The position numbers and the translations under genes are program-made. A model generated the notes under the pieces. That model was given only the letters and a program-made list of their open reading frames with translations. It did not search any database and had not been told where the DNA came from. A stretch of 64,000 bases of DNA, taken from NCBI GenBank assembly GCA_016169945.1, contig JADLSH010000091.1, positions 1,116,001 to 1,180,000 of the forward strand, in the 5' to 3' direction. Shown piece after piece: positions 21,606 to 31,562 of this stretch. Positions within the stretch are counted from its first letter, which is position 1, and every line of letters starts with the position of its first letter. This DNA comes from Trachythela sp. YZ-2020. Taxonomy: Eukaryota; Cnidaria; Anthozoa; Malacalcyonacea; Clavulariidae.

Positions 21606-22325
21606 TTGTTATTTGATTGGGTGCCAAATACAAGGGTACTGGATGCACCTTTAATAACTCCAATAAAGTATTGCAGTAATACACAGTTTGAAACTGTTGT
21701 ATTGTTAGGTATTATACGTCTGGATCATTCCAGAAAACATCCACACCCCTATTTGGATGTCCCGGTGCATTTTATGTAGTAGTATTAGTTGATTTCAGAC
21801 TCACCCTGCATGGTTCAAATCTCCATTTTAGGGTGTATGGATCCTTTTTGGGACAACTGACTATATTTTACCTAACTAGTTACGTTTTACAATCCCGAAG
21901 TACTAGTACCCCCGGCATTATGGCAGACCAATAATTAATTAGGCATTGGAAAATTCATGAAAGTATGAGGTTTGTGAGTGGGTTTGACCACATATAGGTA
22001 GTAATCCCAGTTAGGGTTCAGGGTCTGATAACAACTAATGATGTAATTTCCAAACCTCATTAAAATTTCAATTTACCCAATTAATTAAGAAACACCCATA
22101 GTGTGGGGGGTCTTACTACTCCTCTGCTTTTGGTACCCAAGATTAAGAATAAAGTTAATATTCTAGAACTAGCATTGATAATTAAATCAAGTTTTAGTTG
22201 TTTTTGTCAATCAACGAACATTCAGATAGTCTGTACTTGTAGAGTGAGATGAAATCAAATAAACACTTTGACGTTTTTCATTGGAAATAAACTTCTAATT
22301 CTGGTGGGTCCAATCCAAAAAAGGA
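21606..22325. other. intergenic
   Basis: No gene or clear element. It borders the 3' end of the Harbinger transposase, whose stop codon is at 22,326. Confidence 0.5.
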
Positions 22326-22375
22326 TCATGTTACTGACTTGTAAATGCATGTTCGGGCATTTGTAAGCAATGCAC

Positions 22376-22580
22376 TGCCTCGTCCCCAGGCGCTGTTAGC
22401 TAATAAAAAGACTAGTTACGCAATATGAGTCACTATATTGAAAGGTTTACATGAAGTATTGCATTGTGTTGATGTGCGCGCAAAGGAAGATGGGATATGG
22501 ATGTAAACATTTCAATATAGTGACTCGTATTGCGCAATTAGTCCCTTTATTAGCTAACAGCGCTTCGGGGACGAGGCAGA
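22376..22580. mobile_element. palindromic MITE, tandem copy 1
   Basis: TIRs of about 75 bp, TGCCTCGTCCCCAGGCGCTG at one end and the complement ending GGGGACGAGGCA at the other. Flanked by the 9-bp repeat GCAATGCAC at 22,367-22,375 and 22,581-22,589. A 9-bp duplication is typical of Mutator-like elements, but the assignment is tentative. Confidence 0.9.
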
Positions 22581-22589
22581 GCAATGCAC

Positions 22590-22792
22590 TGCTCGTCCCC
22601 AGGCGCTGTTAGCTAATAAAAAGACTAGTTACGCAATATGAGTCACTATATTGAAAGGTTTACATGAAGTATTGCATTGTGTTGATGTGCGCGCAAAGGA
22701 AGATGGGATATGGATGTAAACATTTCAATATAGTGACTCGTATTGCGCAATTAGTCCTTTTATTAGCTAACAGCGCCTGGGGACGAGGCAGA
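22590..22792. mobile_element. palindromic MITE, tandem copy 2
   Basis: Nearly identical to copy 1 apart from a lost base at its left tip (TGCTCGTCCCC for TGCCTCGTCCCC) and a GCTTCGG/GCCTGGG difference at the right arm. Flanked by GCAATGCAC at 22,581-22,589 and 22,793-22,801, so three copies of the target repeat alternate with two elements. Confidence 0.9.
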
Positions 22793-23776
22793 GCAATGCA
22801 CAAACCAAGTACATTTTCCCGACAGCACTTAAACCAATTTTCAATTTCTTTAAATTAAAATCAACAAAGGCAAAATAATTTGCAATATCGCCGAACACCC
22901 CACTCAACTGATACCCTAACTCTACTCATGGCGGCATTATACTCTTTTTGTAGAAGGGTTAATTCATGGCCTTTGAATGAGCGTTGCATATGCACACTTA
23001 TAGGGTAAGCTGGGTCCCCATACACACACAATGGTTGACCATCAGGGGAATGAGAATATCGTTGCGAATCACCAAGCAAACCAGACTCTGCCAACATACC
23101 ACTATCATGCCTCTTTCCAATAACAGGGCCAAATTTACAATTCGACCGTTTCGAGCAACAACCGACTGGAACTTTATTGCGTGGACGCGTTTGTGTCCGT
23201 TGTAGAGTGTGCGCTGTTGTCTCCCTGGTCTTGAAACTGGTCGTACTGTACCGTCAATAAACCCCCAGCAATTATTAAGTGGGGCTCCCTTAGCGTGAAT
23301 TATATCAGCATAGTTTTGAAGATTTTTCTGAGACAACCACGGCTGATCAAAACTTCGCAAACGATGGTGTTGGGTTTGATAAATGAAATTCATTATCTCG
23401 TTTGAAATCATGCAGAGCTGTGGTATGGGCCTTGCAAACCTTGGTAGTGTATCTGCATATCTGCATGGGTAGGCGAATCGTGGAATATACACAAAGCTTC
23501 AATCCCATCAACAACGATCCTGTTGCAGCATCTTATTTGGTTTGGTATTTGCAAAATTGCTGCGAGATGATAAATGTCGTTTTTTAGAAATCTAAATTCC
23601 GACCTGCATTCATCGTCGCTCAGTGAATCAAGGTCAAACTCGTTGTAGGACCAGTAAGGCAAATCAATGTTGTTTGAAGTGTTCAAGTCATATAAGAGCA
23701 CAAGATCTTCGTCATTTATTAAACTTTCACTATGAGCTAGAAGCAAAATATCTCGAACTTCCCTGAAGGAATTCAT

Positions 23777-24767
23777 TGCAGAGACCAGTTTTCGCTTAAC
23801 CAAGCGTGTAGTTGTACAAACAGTTAAGGAAAGGTTTCCAAAAGTTAAATAATGTATAAATAATTGCTTACAATCGGATATAAGCAGTTTGTTTTTCTGT
23901 TTACTTTTCTTTTTACGAAAGCAATTTTCCCGCGCTAAACTATAAAAACCGCCGTCGTCCTATGAAGTTTACGAGTTTGCGTAATGTAGAAATGATGTCG
24001 ACGTGATACTGGACGGGGTATGTTTTCATTCCAGTCCCTTTCGGGTATGAACGCCGTTCTCCAGATCTCCCGTCCTCGTTGCGTAAAGTCTCTATTAATA
24101 CAATGAGTCGATGAAAAGAAATGAATTATTAAGGTCCCGCGGGAATTTTAGACGTGTTCTCGCTCTGTTTACAACGTCTATTCACAGATTTTTACGCCTT
24201 GTACACAACGCCTGCAATTCAAGCCGCAACAACTGCTACTTCGAATTGATTCAGTAAAACTCTTCTCAACCATAAAGCCCGTGTCTTCAATTTCTTAAAC
24301 TGTATTAAATTCTTACGATTGATAATACATACGACAAGTTTTCTTTACAATCATTTATTTGAAGGAGTTTGCCGTCCTACATGCTTAAGTTCTCTAGGGT
24401 CTTCGCTCGAAATATCGAAGTTCCTTGTCATATTTTCAGGTAGTTTGATCCTACAAACCTTCAGAGGATCAATTGAAGTTAACGATCGCCCCCCCCCCCG
24501 CCCCAAGGGAGTCGTATACTTCAATGGCCATTTAAGTATACGACCCCCCCCCCAAAAAAAGCTTTTTATCAAGATGGCATCGAACTTGTTTTCGCCTGCT
24601 CATTCTCGCCACATAAATTCGTCAAGATACGCGGGCAACATGTCGCGTCTTACGCCTCTCATTGTCTTTAATTTCACCTTGCTTCTATTCCAGTACGACT
24701 CGATATTCTGAGTATGCACACCCGTCACTGGATCAACGAAAAATAGCGAGTGGTTGATAGCAAGATT
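23777..24767. other. upstream of the transposase; dispersed repeat and C-rich foldback
   Basis: No gene. 24,394-24,475 is a plus-oriented copy of the TTCGCTCGAAA...TTTGATCCTA repeat (others at 15,985 and 39,766). 24,484-24,556 is a foldback with C-runs outside and GTCGTATAC/GTATACGAC arms. Confidence 0.55.
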
Positions 24768-24961
24768 TTTTTCTGCATCTCACTCGATTGAAATTAAGGT
24801 AGAAGGTTTAGGTGGATGGTTATTCCGAGTGAAATATTTGACAATATTTTAGACCTGAACGGGAACAGCTGCGAAAAATGCAACTCTAAGTCCTCCGACA
24901 GGAATCGAACCTGCGGCCCTGCGGTTCCGGTGCAGCGCTCTGTCCACTGAGCTACAAGTTC

Positions 24962-25030
<69 letters not shown>

Positions 25031-25217
25031 TTGTGATAAGGTAAACTACAAGATGTTTTTTCTTAACGCTTGGCAACTGGACTCTGTAGCTCAGTGGTCA
25101 GAGCGCTCAGCACCGGAATCGCAGGGCCGCGCATTTTCCGCAGCTGTTCCCGTTCAGTTCTAAAATATTGTATATATTATTTCACTCAGAATATCCATCC
25201 ACTTAAACCTTCTGCAG
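24768..25217. mobile_element. tRNA-SINE palindrome, head to head around (TA)n
   Basis: A minus-strand SINE unit (body from 24,774, tRNA-like head at 24,893-24,958) faces a plus-strand unit (head 25,076-25,150, body to 25,217) across a (TA)n run at 24,965-25,025. The heads carry the same CACCGGAATCGCAGGGCCG and GGTTCGATTCC-type sequences as at 10.4 kb. Here the heads face the centre, opposite to the 10.4-kb palindrome. Confidence 0.85.
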
Positions 25218-25249
25218 TAATAAAATATAGTGCACATTACCACATTAGG

Positions 25250-25355
25250 GCACATTAATTAAGCCACAATGTGCCCACTTTTTCATTTTACTCTGTCTAA
25301 AATGCCAGACTATTTTACTCATCAAGGGGAAAGTGTTGGGTGTTAATTGGTTAAT
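25250..25355. repeat. TAACCCATTAA foldback repeat, decayed copy
   Basis: Minus-oriented: TTTTACTCTGTCTAAAATGCCAGAC, then TTTTACTCATCAAGGGGAAAG and TTAATTGGTTAATA, matching the family seen at 29.3 kb. Confidence 0.65.
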
Positions 25356-25420
25356 AATATATTGCCCATTTATTGATATTAAAAAAATAAGTTGAAGTTT
25401 ATTCGATGCAAATAATATAC

Positions 25421-25875
25421 AGTAGAACCCCATTATGTTGAACTCACTTATCTCGAACTCCACACTATCTCGAACTTAAACCCATTTCCCATGGATTTAC
25501 CCTTACTATTTCAATCATTTTTACTGTTTTTTCTCAAATTGGTTAACTGGAACTCCCCAAGTGCTATCTCAAACTAATTTTGCTTCCCTTGACTGAAATT
25601 TATGTGGTTATCTCGAACTCTAATGACTTCAGTTTGTTGCTTATATATTTTAGGGAATACATGCACATATTTGATTTTGCAGTGACATTGACGGTGTTTA
25701 TTGTATATTTTACAAATAGCAGTTATATCAATGGGTCATCGGATCATGCAGCCATGTCAATTTAATTTCATTTAATAATTATAATAATTTTTTGGCAATA
25801 TGACACTGATTTGGTTATCTCAAACCCCCGCTATCTCAAACTTTATGTTGTGTTCCTTGGCTGTTCGAGATGGCA
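25421..25875. mobile_element. pogo/Tigger-like MITE remnant
   Basis: Begins CAGTAGAACCCCATTATGTTG, the CAGTA(G/T)AA-type tip of pogo-family elements. It contains repeated ATCTCGAACTC motifs in one orientation on the left and TATCTCAAAC repeats on the right. The right tip is not clear. Confidence 0.5.
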
Positions 25876-26902
25876 AATACTTTACCAAGAAGCAAAGTAC
25901 CTATACCTTTAATTTAACATGTTATTGATTTCAGTTTTAACAATTCAGTTTTAAATCTCTTGATAAGAAAACTATAAGATGTTTTAAAATGGCAAAAATC
26001 ATATGAAAGATCTTGATTTACCAAATTCCAAGGAGGCCATCAGGAGCTAATTTATTGTAATCTTGCCACTGACATTAAATCGTTAATCGTTACAACATGA
26101 GCGGCAGTGTTGTATCGGATATACAAACTCGAGCCGAAGGCGAGCGTTGTATATCCGATACAACACGGATGCGAATGTTGTAAATAGCTTGTGAAACGTC
26201 TTGATGAGAACATTCGTATTCTTCAACAATTTAAAATAAATGAATGATATTTGGTGAGAAAATTGAACTTAAAGTTTATGTAAATCAGCATGATTCTGTA
26301 TCAGATATACAAACTCCTTCACGCTAATGATTTATTTTGTGTTTTCTTCATGAATTATTAATGCCTTTTACAAATAGGTATAAAAATAACACAGTCAGGT
26401 AAATTTAAATTTCGTACTATATAAGCAGAAGCAAACAATTACTAATGCATATTTAGACTAACAGTAAATTGAATGTGGCATTCCAACACTTTCGCATGCT
26501 GATTTCCCTTTGGTTAAAGTTGAAACAGCCTTTTGATGTTCATTTAGACATGTGCCAAACTGACTCTTAGACTGACACAGATACTCTTTCTCACAATCAC
26601 CACAATTGGTATAGAATGCAATTAGATTGATGGATTTTGCGTTCATTTAGTTAAACCAGAGTTTTGCGAGAAAAAACATGAATGATATGAAACCTGGTTG
26701 CTGTTAATGAACACACTTTAAATAGCTATTAAGTCTTCAGTTGACCTGTTTGAATAACAAATAAAATTGGTGGCGTACTGAGTAAATAATAACTAAAGGA
26801 AAAGGGCATTGTCAGTGACACATTGCCTTAATTATATTAATGGAGATTGAGACATCAGGACTTGTAGTTAGTTGACATATTTGTAATGTCTTTTTAGGAA
26901 CT
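25876..26902. other. intergenic with a perfect short hairpin
   Basis: A hairpin at 26,107-26,167 has 20-bp arms (GTGTTGTATCGGATATACAA and its complement) around CTCGAGCCGAAGGCGAGCG. No gene is supported; an antisense 62-codon ORF at 26,458-26,646 has no recognisable features. Confidence 0.5.
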
Positions 26903-26972
26903 GGAATGGCCCAGCCAATTAGAGATACGAGTGATACAAAGAGAATTGAACAACTAGAGAGTCGTGTTGAGG
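26903..26972 (+). CDS. possible first coding exon of a small coiled-coil protein
   Basis: A stretch between TTTTTAG (acceptor) and GTAAGT (strong donor) starts its frame at ATG 26,910: MAQPIRDTSDTKRIEQLESR, then VEE at a phase-0 boundary. Joined in phase to the exon at 29,631 it continues a heptad pattern through LSKENQILRQK, a leucine-zipper-like coil. No database match can be given; the model rests on splice signals, phase and heptad continuity. Confidence 0.42.
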
Positions 26973-29307
26973 AAGTAAGTAGTCCTATTTTCTTGATCAG
27001 ACATCAATGTGCCTAAAAAAATGAGTGCTTTTAAGATAGTGGAGGTATAGGGATTTTTAGAGATGTTCACCTGTGTTATTTTTTACAATGCATTTAACAG
27101 CATAATATTATACTTTTTTATTATATAAAGTATAGTGCTTTATAGAGATTTCGAGAACTGATAAAACTGATAATCTCACATGTGAAAATTATCGCTTTTG
27201 AAGTTTATGAAAATGGATATTTTATTTTATTTTGTTTGAAAAGACTGTCCTTTATATAATCTGCGCTCACTCGTGAGATATCATGTTCAACACTCGAAAT
27301 AAATCTGGTATTTCCGCGCACACATGTATTATTCTCTATATAATTTATTAACAAGCATAAAATAAATTAAAAAGCCTGAGTAAGTCTTACACAAACAATA
27401 TGCTCAGCCACATTGAGATCTCTCTCACGTTAAGTGGTACTGCAATGTTGTATTCAGACAACTTTCCAGTCCAAATTGACAGGAAAGTTTAGGGACAGCT
27501 CATTATCAGAGCTACAGCGAAAGTGGGGTGCGGGGGTGGTGTCCTCCACCATGTTGACCTATCAGCAAAATGTCTGCAAGATTCCTATTTCTTAACAATT
27601 TCTTAACTAACTGATAACACAGCATTGACCTGATGCCCAACCGCATCAAAACCACGCCCATTTTCCCGGCAATAGTATGGCCTGCACCCTCCAATTATGA
27701 TACAGTCTTGCTATGCCCCTGTTTATTATTTACGTGTAGAGTAGGGGGGACATTGATCTTTATCGTACAGTATTTTCAGAAATCTAATATTAATAATACC
27801 CCCCTTTTGGATGCACATAAAAATATAGAATTCCCCTTATAGATTGCATGTTTATGTGGAGGCAAGCCAGCCTAGGTACCTGGGCTAGGTCACTTTTCAT
27901 GAGACAAATTTCAGCTGTGTTTACATGAAGCTGTTCAGACGGGTTTTGGCTGACTTGTCAAAACAAAACTGATTGTGTATATAATTAAATTTTTTAAGAC
28001 ACAACGAATCTGAAATCACATTTTCGTGAACAAGTTTCGCAGTAATTATAACCCACAGAAATGATCACTGATACCTTTTAAGGTTGAAATCTGTTGGAAA
28101 AAATACTCATCCCGGGTAGGCAAGCATGTGTCAAAATCTTTTGTAAATAGATGTCTTTTCAATTTTATCTAGTGTATGACATTTTAACAATTATTAACAA
28201 TATTGTAGGATTTTTACTAGTTTTATTAAATTATTGATGTAAATAACTAATGAAAAATAGACTATATACCTTATTTTTACAATTCCATGTAAACTCGGAC
28301 GTGTGTTTCGAGTATTGATTAATAAAGACTATTATTATTATTATTATTATTATTGTGTTTATATGGAAAATACTAGCCTGTCAGTCATCATCATCAGCAT
28401 CTTGCTCAGGCAGGCCTGCTGGGTTCACAATTGTAAATGCAAGTTATGCAAGATGAAATTTGAATGGAAATAATAACAAACGCCAGATAACGCCAAAACA
28501 ATGATGCCAGCCTGGATAGGCGGATACGCTCGCTCCATATAAACAGTTCCATAAATAAATATTTAAAGTTATATTAACCCCCAGTGATTTACATACCCCC
28601 AGAACCCCTCCCCTGTAGAGGGATGTGCCGTGAGCGCACTTACGGGTAACTAAAAGCTCAATCTTCTTCTGAAAACCGGTACTAGACTACAGTGCTTGTA
28701 TAAAATCCCTACCCCCAGACATCTATACATGATGCAATTTTCTTGTATGGGTGATGTAGTTGTTGATTAGATGTAAAAACGGCTTACTTACTTTGGATGC
28801 ATTATAATTAACTGAACTTAGTTCATGAATGTGTATCCTCATACTGGTTCTGTATTTACAGTAACTTTATAACACTTTCACAAATTTAACACCTCTCCTC
28901 ACAAGTCTTGAGCAAAAACAAGGAAGCCCCTCTGTATGGTATATAGATAATGAATGGCCCCTCACACAAGAAAGTGGTCCCTTAAATTCAGAGACCGGAA
29001 AAACCAGGTTCATATGTTCCAATAATGTTCACGTTTGCTCAAGTTTTAGTTTTGATCACCTTACACTAAAACATTTTGCCCAGTAATAAATTTGGCTGGC
29101 CGTTTAGCGGAGGTTAATAAAGAACAATACGAAAAGCAATCAGGACAGATTACAGTAATACAGTATACTCATTATAGGTGACTGATCATGAGCCCACTTA
29201 ATAGAGGTGACCGTCTAATAGAGGGATAATCCACAGTAAATTATAGGGAATATTTCTGCAACTTTGACGTGTGGCCTTTTAACAGAGGGTGGCCACCTAT
29301 TAGAGGG

Positions 29308-29425
29308 TCGCTTAACCCATTAACTGGCAGTACCCTACCACTGACGAGTAAAATCGTCTGGCATTAGACAGAGTAAAATACTAAAGTAGGGTGCATCTCG
29401 GCGCGTTGCCAGCTAATGGGTTAAC
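29308..29425. repeat. TAACCCATTAA foldback repeat, full copy
   Basis: TTAACCCATTAACTGGCAG, CCCTACCACTGACGAGTAAA, GTCTGGCATTAGACAGAG, GTAGGGTGCATC and GCCAGCTAATGGGTTAA. The ends are complementary and there is an inner CTGGC/GCCAG pair. The best-preserved of six copies in the window. Confidence 0.88.
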
Positions 29426-29451
29426 AAGAAACATTGGCAGATAGTTCTGTT

Positions 29452-29553
29452 AATCCATTCAGTAACTGGCAGTACCCTACCACTGACGAGTAAAATACTA
29501 ATAAAAGTAGGGCGCATCTGGCCGCATTGCCAGCTAATGAGTGAATAAACCGG
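29452..29553. repeat. TAACCCATTAA foldback repeat, second copy in tandem
   Basis: Same unit as the copy 25 bp upstream, lacking the GTCTGGCATTAGACAG segment. Ends at GCCAGCTAATGAGTGAA. Confidence 0.85.
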
Positions 29554-29630
29554 TGGAATATAGAAAAATATAACAGATAGACCGAGTGCATCGCAAGCAC
29601 TGTTAGAATGTAAATGTCATTTTCCCTCTT

Positions 29631-29690
29631 AGCTTTCTAAAGAAAATCAAATACTGAGGCAAAAATGATATGCCACAGCTGGTCAGCAAA
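29631..29690 (+). CDS. possible second exon of the small coiled-coil protein, with in-frame TGA
   Basis: Follows CCCTCTTAG. The phase-0 frame reads LSKENQILRQK, then TGA, and beyond it YATAGQQTQ up to a GTGAGA donor. If translation stops at TGA the protein is only about 34 residues. The TGA may be a nonsense mutation of a longer gene whose next piece (VNGEMSTVGLNLVAATTTQA, from 29,902) is in phase but overlaps transposon-like sequence. Confidence 0.38.
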
Positions 29691-30452
29691 CACAAGTGAG
29701 ACTATTTTAAAGTTCTTTAGCTTTATATTTTGTCACCAACAGTCTATATCATTGGAAGGATCTGGCTAATGGTAAATATACGTGATCAGTAAATACATGG
29801 ATCAAAGCTCTGACCGAAATATATATTGAGAACCAAATGTGGATCATATTATATTAAATGCTAACAGTCAAACCTTTATTAAACGGTGGCAGGTTAATGG
29901 AGAAATGTCAACAGTTGGCCTTAATTTGGTGGCTGCAACTACAACTCAAGCTACAGCTCAACCTGGAGGTTCTCAAGATAATTCTTAGGAATTCGGTGCT
30001 ACGGCTGTTCAACCAACACAGGTTAGACCAGGGTTTAAATCTTGGGGGAGACAGACATGATGCTGTTCATCACTGTTGGCCGACTACGTCCTCCCACTTC
30101 TTGGATCATTCATTTACCAAAGCTTTCTTATTTCTCGCATGTTTCCGCTGATGATCCAGTCTCACAGATCAAAAGCTTTGATAAATAATTGTGTTGTTTT
30201 CCACAAATACAAAATTACAACAATACAATAATCTATTTGTATTACAATATAAATACCATAAAAAGTTGAAAACAATAAGGATAAACGTGGGTAACAAGTA
30301 AAATAACATTTACCACAAGAAGATAAAATATATTCAAAAGCACACAGAAAATGAATGCATACGCTATATAGTTCTCAGAGTTAGTTCACACTCAATAGTT
30401 CTCAAAGTTCACAGTAAATAGTTCTTAGATATTTAAATTCACAGTCTTTACA
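29691..30452. other. intergenic / LINE 5' flank
   Basis: CAGTCAAACCTTTATTAAAC at 29,868 resembles a TIR tip. No supported gene apart from the doubtful third exon mentioned for the coiled-coil model. Confidence 0.45.
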
Positions 30453-31387
30453 ATGAGCTACTTTCACCCTCCTATACTCGTCAACTATACCCATTTACGA
30501 AAGCTCAGCAATCCTACCAGTTTCAGTGAGAGGCAGCATGTACCAGAAAATTGTATTAACATTACTTTGACCAATACAAACCCAAGAATACCTGATCCAA
30601 AAACGAGTAATACCTATGTTCCCTCCATTATGTTGGCCAACGTCATGTCCCTGGTTCCTAAGATCGATGAGTTAGCGCAAATAATAAATATTAACAATCC
30701 CGATCTTGTTTTTATAACATAAACTTGGTTGAAATCTAACATTCCGGACAATGTAATTAACATTGATAAGTATATGTTAATCAGACTTGATAGGACGGAG
30801 AGAGAACACGGTGGAGTGTGCATATATGTTAAAGAGAACTATATACAGTAAATCCCCTTGACTTTCCAAATGAAAACGGTCTTGAAGTTCTTTGGGCTAT
30901 TGTTAACCCACGTCGCTTACCGAGAGGTTTCTCCAGACTTATTATAGCTGTGTTATATCACCCCCCAAGGGCAAACAATAAACTTATGTTAGAATGTTTG
31001 CAGTCATCTCTGGAGTCCATTGAAGCGAAATACCCGAATTGTGGACTAATAATAACAGGCGACTTTAATAAATTGCGTATCCAGCATATTTCTCGACAAT
31101 TCCAACTTAAGCAAATTGTCAATTTCCCAACAAGAGGGCCAAGTAAATTGGATTTAGTTCTGACTAATCTCGCTGGTTTTTATGATACACCATTTTGTGC
31201 CCCACCACTGGGGCTGTCAAATCATCTAATTGTTCTTGCCTCACCTAAGCTTAGGTCGAAAGATACTCAAACAACACAAGTATACCAGGTACGTGATAAA
31301 AGACCTAGCACAGTACGACGCCTGGGACGGTTTTTCTGTGAAATATCATGGGATCTCGTGATTACCTCTGAATTCGCTTGTGCATGA
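30453..31387 (+). pseudogene. LINE ORF2 N-terminus: apurinic-like endonuclease, broken
   Basis: The frame opens with ATG at 30,453 and enters the EEP endonuclease at MLANVMSLVPKIDEL. It stops at TAA 30,720 exactly where FITETWL-type sequence should carry the catalytic Glu (the codon before Thr-Trp-Leu has become TAA). It continues in the same frame for about 40 codons (GGVCIYVKENY), stops again, shifts, and resumes at 30,950 with VLYHPPRA, IITGDFN (catalytic Asp/Asn) and LGLSNHLIV, where the His of the usual SDH motif is kept and Asp is Asn. The linker to the RT is damaged. Confidence 0.85.
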
Positions 31388-31562
31388 ACAGAATTTAAAT
31401 ACTTTAACTAATATTATTAATTACGGATTAGATACCCTGGCGCCATTAAAAACTATTAAAATCCGGGAAAATGACCGACCGTGGATGAATTCTAATCTTA
31501 AATCGCTTATCCATAAAAGACAATAAGCCTTTGCACAGAACAATGATGTTTTATACAAACAG

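Larger units (their letters stand above)
22326..23776 (-). pseudogene. PIF/Harbinger transposase (HARBI1/DDE_4 type), broken
   Basis: Reading leftward from ATG at 23,776: an N-terminal helical domain (EVRDILLLAHSES), the helix-turn-helix region (YHLAAILQIP, then EALCI...RFAYPCRYAD), and the DDE catalytic core with NNCWGFIDGT (first Asp), VYGDPAYP (second Asp) and RVSVEWGV (Glu). The C-terminus (FAFVDF, IGLSAVGKMYLVCAL) leads to a TGA at 22,326. Three frameshifts (near 23,470, 23,125 and 22,892) inactivate it. Between codons of the C-terminus two tandem MITEs (22,376-22,792) are inserted. The reading frame resumes beyond them after one copy of the 9-bp target repeat. The enzyme would cut at TWA targets. 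Its partner Myb gene is at 17.8 kb. Confidence 0.92.
26973..29630. other. putative intron; LINE tail and TAACCCATTAA repeats
   Basis: No gene. 28,150-28,357 looks like a LINE 3' UTR ending in (ATT)n. 29,100-29,300 carries TTAATAGAGG-type motifs of an old TIR element. Two good TAACCCATTAA foldbacks end the stretch. Confidence 0.5.

Noticed and set aside
22374..22801. CRISPR-like repeat array
   Set aside because: Only three 9-bp repeats alternate with two near-identical palindromic MITEs; this is target duplication, and the genome is eukaryotic.
24893..25150. Two tRNA genes flanking a (TA)n run
   Set aside because: They are heads of an inverted SINE pair; the 5' acceptor half is truncated in one and the T-arm degraded in the other.
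29902..30000. Third exon of the small coiled-coil gene (VNGEMSTVGLNLVAATTTQA)
   Set aside because: In phase and coding-like, but its acceptor region overlaps a transposon-tip-like sequence (CAGTCAAACCTTTATTAAAC), so I did not annotate it as an exon.
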